Source: Firmicutes bacterium UBA5420
Lineage (GTDB): Bacteria > Bacillota > Limnochordia > Darwinibacteriales > Darwinibacteriaceae
NCBI GenBank assembly: GCA_002409455.1
Contig: DHNI01000024.1
Location: 431 to 13,276 of the forward strand
Reading direction: 5' to 3'
DNA length: 12,846 bases
Shown here: one piece after another, positions 6,830 to 12,228 of the stretch
Position numbering within the stretch: position 1 is the first letter of the stretch
How the letters are laid out: every line of letters begins with the position of its first letter
Notes under the pieces: generated by a model
Databases searched by the model: none
What the model saw: the letters and a program-made list of their open reading frames with translations, nothing else
What the model was told of the DNA's origin: nothing
Program-made: the position numbers and the translations under genes

Positions 6830-7444
6830 ATGCGTAATATTCTTTTAGTTTTAGGGGCTTTACTTTTGTTTTTTTCCATCGGTAGGGCGAACTCCCTGCC
6901 AACCCATACTGTTAAGGCTGGGGATACCCTTTATGATATTTCCCGCGATTATGGCATTTCATGGAAGGAGCTTGCGGATCTAAACAAGATCAAAGATCCT
7001 ACTACCATGCAGGTAGGTACCCAGTTGCGGTTGCCTGCACATGCGCAAGTGAGCACACTTCGTTCCGATGAGACGATTGTGAATATCACAGCCAAAGAGA
7101 AAGAACTTTTGATTCGCCTAGTCTCCGCTGAAGCGAGAGGTGAGGGGTTGGAAGGGCAGATCGCTGTGGCTGCCGTAATCATAAATAGAGTGCAAAGCAG
7201 TAGGTTTCCTGACACCGTGTGGGACGTTATGCACCAGCCGGGCCAGTTTACGCCCATTGAAAGAAATGCCTTGCCAGATACAGTTGGCGATACATGTGCC
7301 GAGGCCGTAAATCGAGCTTTGCGTGGTGAAGACCCTACAGGTGGGGCCTTGTTTTTCTACAATCCCCACGCGACCCAGGCAGCAGATTATTGGGCTAGCA
7401 AGCCCGTGATCAAAAAGATCGGGAATCATAACTTCACACTCTAG
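6830..7444 (+). CDS. LysM plus SleB-type cell wall hydrolase (spore cortex-lytic type)
   Basis: A 204-residue exported protein. A signal peptide or membrane helix covers 1-20 (ILLVLGALLLFFSIGRA). A LysM domain follows at about 25-70 (HTVKAGDTLYDIS to QLRLPA), binding peptidoglycan. The Hydrolase_2 (SleB) domain spans about 90-204, with RLVSAEARGEG containing the predicted catalytic glutamate E101, then AAVIINRVQSSRFPDTVWDV and a C-terminal GGALFFYNPHA and IGNHNFTL. SleB-family enzymes are lytic transglycosylases cutting muramic-delta-lactam cortex during germination; CwlJ lacks the binding domain, so this is SleB-like with LysM in place of the usual PG_binding_1. ATG 6830 follows GGGAGAGG. 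The two genes downstream are polysaccharide deacetylases, consistent with a spore-cortex group. I found no convincing sporulation sigma promoter in the 57-nt gap upstream. Confidence 0.9.
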   Translation: MRNILLVLGALLLFFSIGRANSLPTHTVKAGDTLYDISRDYGISWKELADLNKIKDPTTMQVGTQLRLPAHAQVSTLRSDETIVNITAKEKELLIRLVSAEARGEGLEGQIAVAAVIINRVQSSRFPDTVWDVMHQPGQFTPIERNALPDTVGDTCAEAVNRALRGEDPTGGALFFYNPHATQAADYWASKPVIKKIGNHNFTL

Positions 7445-7458
7445 GTAATAGAATTACC
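7444..7458 (+). other. Small hairpin between the sleB-like and pdaB-like genes
   Basis: GGTAAT-aga-ATTACC is a perfect 6-bp stem with a 3-base loop, beginning on the last base of the sleB-like stop codon. No T-tract follows; the ribosome site AGGGG of the next gene begins at once (7459-7463). It is therefore more likely an mRNA processing, stability or translation element than a terminator. Confidence 0.5.
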
Positions 7459-7470
7459 AGGGGTGATGTT

Positions 7471-8241
7471 ATGCGCGTTTTCGTTATCAGGATTAAGTGG
7501 TGGTATGTGTTCGTGCTACTCGTACTAGCTTTTATGAGTCTGATACCGCAGGTTCGAGAGCCACTTATTGTAGCTGTTACCTCTCGGAGCAGACTGGTTC
7601 CCATTTACAGTGTAAAGACGTCAGCGAAGCAGGTTGCCATTTCCTTTGATGCTACCTGGGGTACAGAATTAACCGATGAGATTCTGGGCATTTTGGATAA
7701 TCATGGGATAACGACGACTTTTTTCTTAGCAGGATACTGGGTAGACAAACATCCTGATTATGTTGCGAAAATTGCCGAGGCTGGTCACGAAATTGGCAAT
7801 CACAGTTATTCCCATCCTCATATGAATACACTGAGCGAACAGGGAATTACCTATGAACTGCAGAAAAACGCGGATCTAATTAGGGATTTGACTGGCCAGC
7901 GCACAACCCTCTTTCGTCCACCTTTCGGAGAGTATAACAATCAGGTGATATCAGTGGCATCCTCCCTTGGATACCACACGATCCAGTGGTCGGTAGATTC
8001 ACTAGACTGGAAGAATCTCACCAGCAACCAGATCTATGATCGCGTGATGGAACAGGTCAAACCTGGTGCCATCGTGCTTTTCCATAACGCAGCCCCAGGT
8101 ACTCCTGGGGCTATTCGGCGTCTCATTCCCGATTTGCTTGCTCAAGGCTATGCGATCCTTCCCGTCTCTCGGATTTTGCACCAAGGAGACTTTTACATTG
8201 ATCATGCTGGAACCCAGCATCCTGGCAAAGGGGGTAGTTGA
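7471..8241 (+). CDS. pdaB: Polysaccharide deacetylase, PdaB-like (CE4/NodB domain)
   Basis: A 256-residue protein with an N-terminal membrane helix (about 10-26) and a NodB/CE4 domain (about 54-235) facing outside. Motifs: SFDATWG (58-64, catalytic-base D60; second Asp replaced by Ala, as in the FDxSWG form of sporulation PdaB proteins), GNHSYSH (109-115, metal ligands H111 and H115), FRPPFGEY (148-155), DSLDW (176-180) and LFH (203-205). It probably deacetylates N-acetyl sugars of peptidoglycan; PdaB in B. subtilis is made during sporulation and needed for late cortex maintenance. ATG 7471 follows AGGGGTGATG. The next deacetylase begins 1 nt after its stop. The CE4 call is firm; the PdaB label rests on domain layout and neighbours. 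Confidence 0.85.
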   Translation: MRVFVIRIKWWYVFVLLVLAFMSLIPQVREPLIVAVTSRSRLVPIYSVKTSAKQVAISFDATWGTELTDEILGILDNHGITTTFFLAGYWVDKHPDYVAKIAEAGHEIGNHSYSHPHMNTLSEQGITYELQKNADLIRDLTGQRTTLFRPPFGEYNNQVISVASSLGYHTIQWSVDSLDWKNLTSNQIYDRVMEQVKPGAIVLFHNAAPGTPGAIRRLIPDLLAQGYAILPVSRILHQGDFYIDHAGTQHPGKGGS

Positions 8242-8245
8242 GGTG
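8228..8245 (+). promoter_or_regulatory. Ribosome binding site and GTG start of the second deacetylase
   Basis: AAGGGGG (8228-8234) lies 8 nt before GTG 8243, right after the pdaB-like stop (TGA 8239-8241). This fixes the start inside a longer open frame that reaches back into the preceding gene, and places a membrane helix at the N terminus. Confidence 0.75.
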
Positions 8246-9211
8246 ATCATTACAAAGCGGGGAATTGTGCTGTTTGCACTGGCCTTCCTGATTGTTGCGT
8301 TAGCGCTTTTAGGTCCTGGACTCTTTAGGACAGCGCAGCGCACCTTATATGGTGTGAAGAAAGGAGTGACGTTGGCAGGTCAGCTAGTAGAAGGTCTTCT
8401 CGAGGAAGAGTTATATGATGTGGTGGCCAGTTTAGCAGAAACATCCTTTGTTGAGGCCAGCAATGCGAGCTGTAATTGGCAAACGGGGGAGATCACAGCA
8501 GAGGTCATAGGGCAACTGGTCGATGTGCAAAGTACGGTAGATGCCCTCTTGGCTGCACCAGCCCGTGCTAAAGTAGACTTAGTTACCGTCTTAATTTTGC
8601 CCTCCATAACCCGTGCTCATTTTGAGCCCATCTATCGGGGCCCCACCACGGAACCCAGGGTGGCTCTAATGATCAATGTGGATTGGGGCGATGAGTTTAT
8701 CCCAGGCATGCTTGAGGTCTTTGCTCACTACGGGGTGAGTGCGACTTGGTTTCCCACAGGGCGCTGGGCCAAAGCCACGCCTAGCTTAGCAAAGACCATT
8801 GCCCGGGCGGGTCATGAAATAGGCAACCATGGTGGTTGGCACGGTTCACCTAGCGAAATGAGCCGGGCAGAAACCGCCAGGCTCATTCAAGAAGGAGAAG
8901 ATCTAATTTTAGAGGCTAGCGGCCAGCGGCCCCAGGTGTTTGCGCCTCCCTCGGGAGACTTTAACCAACAAACGGTGGCGGTGGCGGCGGAGTTAGGCTA
9001 CAAGACAGTGTTGTGGACTGTAGATACGGTGGATTGGCAGAGGCCTGCTCCCACCGTGATCATTGATCGCGTCAAGGCGAAGATAGTCAATGGAGCGCTG
9101 GTCTTGATGCATCCTACACAGCCCACATTAGAGGCACTTCCGGTCATCTTAGATTATCTTGCGCAAAAGGGATTTCAGTGTGTGACTGTGACCGAACTTT
9201 TAGCAGATTAA
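8243..9211 (+). CDS. YlxY-like polysaccharide deacetylase homologue with altered catalytic motifs
   Basis: A 322-residue protein: N-terminal membrane helix (about 8-26), an extracytoplasmic region (about 33-120) with GVTLAGQLVEGLLEEELYDV and a TGEITAEVIGQLVDV stretch that recalls the putative peptidoglycan-binding repeat of VanW-type proteins (tentative), then a NodB domain (about 138-320). CE4 motif 1 reads MINVDWG (143-149), so the catalytic-base Asp position is N145. Motif 2 keeps both histidines (GNHGGWH, H196 and H200). Motif 3 is FAPPSGDF, with Ala234 where Arg is usual. Motif 4 (DTVDW, 261-265) and motif 5 (LMH, H290) remain. Metal binding may persist while deacetylation is weakened or lost. 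Upstream of an M16 peptidase and dUTPase, it occupies the position of ylxY before mlpA in Bacillus, although an inverted gene intervenes. It ends 4 nt from a convergent gene. Confidence 0.8.
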   Translation: MIITKRGIVLFALAFLIVALALLGPGLFRTAQRTLYGVKKGVTLAGQLVEGLLEEELYDVVASLAETSFVEASNASCNWQTGEITAEVIGQLVDVQSTVDALLAAPARAKVDLVTVLILPSITRAHFEPIYRGPTTEPRVALMINVDWGDEFIPGMLEVFAHYGVSATWFPTGRWAKATPSLAKTIARAGHEIGNHGGWHGSPSEMSRAETARLIQEGEDLILEASGQRPQVFAPPSGDFNQQTVAVAAELGYKTVLWTVDTVDWQRPAPTVIIDRVKAKIVNGALVLMHPTQPTLEALPVILDYLAQKGFQCVTVTELLAD

Positions 9212-9215
9212 CGCT

Positions 9216-10427
9216 CTACAAATGTGTCCAGATGTCAGAGTCTTCGAGTCCTAAGTCTACTAGGGCAAGGCCACCGAGTTTGTACTTCTCGACTAAGTCG
9301 ATCTTGTACTTCATACTGTAGCGGTTCTCAAACCATACTTCTCGCCCAGCACTATCCTGAAAGTATGGGGCTTTTGAGCTGGTATCCCACTTGACACTCG
9401 CGCCCTCACGGGCTGCTAGTTCTAAGACCTCTTTGTGGGAAAGGGTTGAAGGAAGACCTGCTCTGGTCCAATGGAGGCCGCCTGTGGAGAGCGAAAGAAT
9501 GATTTTGTTCGTTGGTACGAGTTGGGCAATTTCTTGGAGCATGGTTTCCATCTCAGGGATGGGTGCCACAGGACCGGGTTCGTGGTTTGCAGTGCGTGCC
9601 CCGTTGGCCAAGACGATATAGTCGGCCGCGTCTGCGGCGGCTTTGTAATCTATAGTAGCATCCCAGGGAAGAGCAATGATTGTTTTTCGTCCCTCCTGGC
9701 GCAGCTTTTCTGCCAACTGTCCTAGAAATTCAAAGAGCTGGGGCTGTTCTTCCCCAGGAACATAGGCGACATTAACTAAGACTCCCTTTAGACCCCACTC
9801 TTCCAAGGTGTCATAAATTTGATTAATACTGTTTTCTTGAAGATAGGCAGTATTCAAAAGTCGCGACGGATTTGAACCTACATCGACGTTGGCGTAGGTA
9901 TCCATTTCTTGATTGCCAGCGAAGTATAAACTACGACCCATCTCTTCCGCGTCAAAGTCAGCGCTCAGCCCTCCGTAACTATCAAGCCTCCAGCCTAAGG
10001 GTGCTATACCCGTGAGTTTGGTTCCATTTTCAAGGAGACTCTCGTAGGCTTCCTCCCCGCCAGGATAAAACCCTAGAAACTCGTGTGTGACCTCTTTGCG
10101 TTCTATATTTGCAATGGAAACGGCATAGTCTGGAATCCAACCTTCTGTGCCAATGCGGGGACGAATCTTATACCAGTTCTCAGACTGATCTAAGATGGTA
10201 ATCGTTGTGTTCCTTGTTACAGTTCCTAGCGGTTTTCCCTCTGTGCCAGGGCTGTGTCGAACGGTCACCCGATCAGCTGTGATTGTGCCCGTCTGTCCTA
10301 GGACTGCGTAAGATTGTTGCGTCATGGGCGGATCCACGGGATGAATTGGTTGTCCCTGGCCTCCGCTTAGTAGATTCGTGAGATAGAATAAGATGGACAA
10401 TATGGCTGCAATGATGCCTTGGTTCAC
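9216..10427 (-). CDS. Exported SH3b plus degenerate GH18-like (YaaH/SleL-type) protein
   Basis: A 403-residue protein on the opposite strand to everything else. GTG 10427 is the chosen start, 6 nt after AGGGGGG; the open frame extends to 10502 but without a better site. A membrane segment or signal (about 5-18) is followed by a Pro-rich linker, a bacterial SH3 domain (about 45-105: ADRVTVRHSPGTEG, GWIPDYA) and a GH18-type barrel (about 115-403: FLGFYPGG, IAPLGWRLDSYG, IILSLSTGG, GGLALVDLGLEDSDIW). In spore GH18 proteins strand 4 carries DGxxxDxE. Here it reads KGVLVNVAYV (214-223), so the two Asp are Lys214 and Asn219 and the proton-donor Glu is Ala221. Hydrolytic activity is therefore unlikely, and a glycan-binding or scaffold role is inferred. 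It diverges from the M16 peptidase gene and converges on the deacetylase gene with no visible terminator. Confidence 0.82.
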   Translation of the reverse strand: MNQGIIAAILSILFYLTNLLSGGQGQPIHPVDPPMTQQSYAVLGQTGTITADRVTVRHSPGTEGKPLGTVTRNTTITILDQSENWYKIRPRIGTEGWIPDYAVSIANIERKEVTHEFLGFYPGGEEAYESLLENGTKLTGIAPLGWRLDSYGGLSADFDAEEMGRSLYFAGNQEMDTYANVDVGSNPSRLLNTAYLQENSINQIYDTLEEWGLKGVLVNVAYVPGEEQPQLFEFLGQLAEKLRQEGRKTIIALPWDATIDYKAAADAADYIVLANGARTANHEPGPVAPIPEMETMLQEIAQLVPTNKIILSLSTGGLHWTRAGLPSTLSHKEVLELAAREGASVKWDTSSKAPYFQDSAGREVWFENRYSMKYKIDLVEKYKLGGLALVDLGLEDSDIWTHL

Positions 10428-10433
10428 AAGGAT

Positions 10434-10440
10434 CCCCCCT
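10434..10440 (-). promoter_or_regulatory. Ribosome binding site deciding the start of the SH3b/GH18-like gene
   Basis: On the minus strand AGGGGGG is followed by six bases and then GTG (10427-10425); a TTG one codon earlier is the alternative. The 25 residues encoded upstream include no plausible signal, and the bases overlap the likely promoter, so the shorter form is preferred. Confidence 0.7.
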
Positions 10441-10463
10441 TTCTGCTCTGATGAATCTATGGT

Positions 10464-10493
10464 ATCATAGTAGTATCGAAAAATCAGTGGAAA
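10464..10493 (-). promoter_or_regulatory. Possible sigma-A promoter for the SH3b/GH18-like gene
   Basis: Minus-strand TTTCCA (10493-10488), an 18-nt spacer and TATGAT (10469-10464) match the -35/-10 consensus at 4/6 and 5/6. The divergent gap (10428-10539) must hold promoters for both directions, but no good plus-strand box stands out. CTATG and CATAG (10457-10470) form a short inverted repeat over the -10 region and could be an operator. Confidence 0.35.
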
Positions 10494-10539
10494 GAAAAGC
10501 ACGTTCTGGTCGATTTGCCCAGCCGTACTGGAGGATAGA

Positions 10540-11826
10540 ATGTATCAAAGAACCGTTCTACCTAACGGAATTAGAATAATCACCGAGTACATGCCCTATA
10601 TACGCTCGGTCACCCTTGGAGCATGGTTTGAGGTGGGTAGCCGTCACGAAAAGCAGCATGAATGGGGGATTTCCCATTTTATTGAGCACATGATGTTTAA
10701 GGGAACACAAAAGTATTCTGCTAAAGACATAGCTGAGATTATGGATCAGCGGGGTGGCTATCTTAATGCTTTTACCGGCAAGGAACAAACCTGCTATTAC
10801 TTTAAAGTTTTAGATGAGCATTATGGCATTGCATCAGAGCTTCTGCAGCAAATGCTACTGCACTCTTTGTTTTCTCCTTCCGATGTCAGCAAGGAAAAGA
10901 ATGTAGTGCTAGAAGAACTCCGTATGTATGAAGATTCTCCTGAAGAGTTTGTCCATGATTTGTTTGAAGATATCTTGTGGCCCGAGGATCCCCTAGGTAG
11001 GAACATAATAGGCTCGAGGGCTACGATTAGTGGGTTTACTCCCGAGATGATCAGGGAGTATCTAGCAGAGCACTACACAGGTAATCGCTTGGTCATCGCC
11101 AGTGCTGGAAATATCAGCCATGATCAGGTGGTAGATACCTTTGCAGCGGCCTTCGATTTTCTGCCCCAGGGATCCATGCCCCGGCTCGGCAAGGCAAACC
11201 ACCGACCAACACAGGGGTATTTTCAGAACAAGGATATAGAGCAAGTGCATCTATGTCTTGGGGGCCCGGCCCTGTGTCGTCACGACCAAAGGCGCTATGC
11301 CTTATCTCTTTTAGATACTATGATCGGCGGTGGTGTGAGCTCCCTGCTTTTCCAGGAGCTACGGGAAGAAAGGGGTCTGGTGTATAATACCTATTCCTTT
11401 ACCTCGCTCTTTGATGACGCGGGTGCTTACGGGGTATATGCAGGTTTTGGGCCCCAGCACTGGGCCCAGGTATGGGACGTGCTCCATGAACTATTTCTGA
11501 ACATACCCCAGCTGATCACACCAGAGATGGTAGAAAGGGCGAAGGGTCAAATGAAGGGTAGTTTGGTGTTATCGCTCGAAAGCACCAGTAACCGCATGAC
11601 TCGCTTGATCAAGGGTGAAATGGACGAAGGGTGTATTACCACTCCCGAAGAGGCTATAAGCCATATCGAGCAAGTAGAATATGAAGATTTGCTGGAGTTG
11701 GCCAGGCTTATCTACAATCCCCAAACGTGGAGTTGGGTAGGACTTGGGCCAAGGCATCTGATTAAGGAGGAGAGACGTGTCAGAAGATATGTTGAGGGAG
11801 ATCTTCCGCTTACAGAAACAGTTTGA
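10540..11826 (+). CDS. mlpA: M16 family zinc peptidase, MlpA/YmxG type
   Basis: A 428-residue pitrilysin-family protease matching Firmicutes MlpA along its length. The inverted zinc motif HFIEH is at 46-50 (H46, H50 zinc ligands, E49 catalytic), and E126, 76 residues after H50, is the third ligand in LEELRMYEDSPEE. GGYLNAFTGKEQTCYYFKVLDEH (72-94) and the C-terminal-half motifs GGGVSSLLFQELREERGLVYNTYS and GQMKGSLVLSLEST are typical. M16B members of this type act as dimers of subunits that bury peptides in a chamber; bacterial substrates are poorly known. ATG 10540 follows GGAGG at about 10530. In Bacillus the gene follows ylxY and pnpA; here a dUTPase gene overlaps its end by 50 nt. All catalytic residues are intact, so it should be active. 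It is cytosolic, with no signal peptide. Confidence 0.93.
   Translation: MYQRTVLPNGIRIITEYMPYIRSVTLGAWFEVGSRHEKQHEWGISHFIEHMMFKGTQKYSAKDIAEIMDQRGGYLNAFTGKEQTCYYFKVLDEHYGIASELLQQMLLHSLFSPSDVSKEKNVVLEELRMYEDSPEEFVHDLFEDILWPEDPLGRNIIGSRATISGFTPEMIREYLAEHYTGNRLVIASAGNISHDQVVDTFAAAFDFLPQGSMPRLGKANHRPTQGYFQNKDIEQVHLCLGGPALCRHDQRRYALSLLDTMIGGGVSSLLFQELREERGLVYNTYSFTSLFDDAGAYGVYAGFGPQHWAQVWDVLHELFLNIPQLITPEMVERAKGQMKGSLVLSLESTSNRMTRLIKGEMDEGCITTPEEAISHIEQVEYEDLLELARLIYNPQTWSWVGLGPRHLIKEERRVRRYVEGDLPLTETV
11764..11770 (+). promoter_or_regulatory. Strong Shine-Dalgarno inside mlpA for the dUTPase gene
   Basis: AAGGAGG lies 6 nt before GTG 11777, within the last 63 bases of the peptidase gene. It fixes the dUTPase start at an overlap of 50 nt rather than at a later methionine, and implies independent ribosome entry. 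Confidence 0.85.
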
Positions 11827-12142
11827 TGACGCCATAGCTGAACACAGGGATCTTAATTACAGTACCGAGGTCTGGATTCAGAAGGAAGTCTTAGCCATTA
11901 TGTCTGAGTTGAGTGAAATCTTAAATGAAGTGAACTTCAAATGGTGGAAGGATCCCAAAGAGATTAACCACGAGCAGCTTACCGAAGAGATTGTGGATGT
12001 ATTGCATTTCTTCGTGAGCATGTGCCTGAAAGCTGGCATAGGCCCCGATGAACTCTATCAGGCTTATATTCGTAAGAACAAGGAAAACTTCTCTCGCCAA
12101 GAAGGAGCTACGACAAGAGAAGGATATGCTTGGAAAAAATAG
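11777..12142 (+). CDS. Dimeric-type dUTPase / MazG-fold NTP pyrophosphohydrolase
   Basis: A 121-residue all-alpha protein with the metal-binding signature of the MazG/dimeric dUTPase superfamily: ExxE at 44-47 (SELSEILNE) and ExxD at 71-74 (EEIVDVLHFF), 23 residues apart. KWWKDP (56-60) and IRKNKENFSRQ (98-108) are typical of the dUTP diphosphatases that accompany mlpA in Firmicutes. It is expected to convert dUTP to dUMP and pyrophosphate, limiting uracil in DNA and supplying dTMP synthesis. It is smaller than phage or trypanosomal dimeric dUTPases and may be a minimal core form; another nucleotide substrate is possible. GTG start with an excellent AAGGAGG site; 50-nt overlap with the peptidase gene in another frame. 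The promoter of the next gene begins inside its last codons. Confidence 0.83.
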   Translation: MSEDMLREIFRLQKQFDDAIAEHRDLNYSTEVWIQKEVLAIMSELSEILNEVNFKWWKDPKEINHEQLTEEIVDVLHFFVSMCLKAGIGPDELYQAYIRKNKENFSRQEGATTREGYAWKK

Positions 12143-12158
12143 TTGATTGTGATATAAT
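12130..12158 (+). promoter_or_regulatory. Sigma-A promoter with extended -10 for the exported-protein gene
   Basis: TTGGAA (12130-12135), a 17-nt spacer and TATAAT (12153-12158), the latter preceded by TG one base upstream (TGaTATAAT, extended -10). Predicted transcription start is about 12165, which is also the first base of the leader stem. The -35 lies in the final codons of the dUTPase gene. This is the best promoter in the window. Confidence 0.85.
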
Positions 12159-12164
12159 CTAAAT

Positions 12165-12228
12165 ACTCCGCGCCCAGGGAGATGTCCAAAGGAGATGTTC
12201 TTTTGTGTACATGCGCGGGGTCTTTTTT
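12165..12228 (+). promoter_or_regulatory. Structured leader: outer stem with T-tract and SD-sequestering hairpin
   Basis: ACTCCGCGC (12165-12173) pairs with GCGCGGGGT (12213-12221), a 9-bp stem with one G-T pair, followed by TCTTTTTT (12221-12228) as in an intrinsic terminator. Inside it, AAAGGA-GATG-TTCTTT (12188-12203) forms a 6-bp hairpin that buries the ribosome site AAAGGAG. Upstream GGA-GATG-TCC (12178-12187) is a weaker hairpin with the same loop; the two units form a 10-base direct repeat with one mismatch, 13 nt apart. The 3' side of the outer stem is in the first codons of the next gene. Attenuation, a small terminated RNA, or translational control by a GGA-binding protein such as CsrA are all possible. 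I recognise no known riboswitch. Confidence 0.55.

Noticed and set aside
8066..8242. Upstream extension of the second deacetylase frame from an ATG at 8066
   Set aside because: It lies entirely within the PdaB-like gene in another frame. The GTG at 8243 has an AAGGGGG site and puts the membrane helix at the N terminus.
10255..10261. TGTCGAA, matching a Spo0A box
   Set aside because: A single 7-bp match within the SH3b coding sequence, not near a promoter; expected by chance in a window of this size.
10428..10502. 25-residue N-terminal extension of the SH3b/GH18-like protein
   Set aside because: Overlaps the probable promoter and ribosome site; the strong AGGGGGG site serves the GTG at 10427.
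12174..12204. Guanidine-II (mini-ykkC) riboswitch, suggested by tandem small hairpins with identical loops
   Set aside because: The loops are GATG rather than the ACGR required, one stem is only 3 bp, and the downstream gene is not a guanidine exporter.
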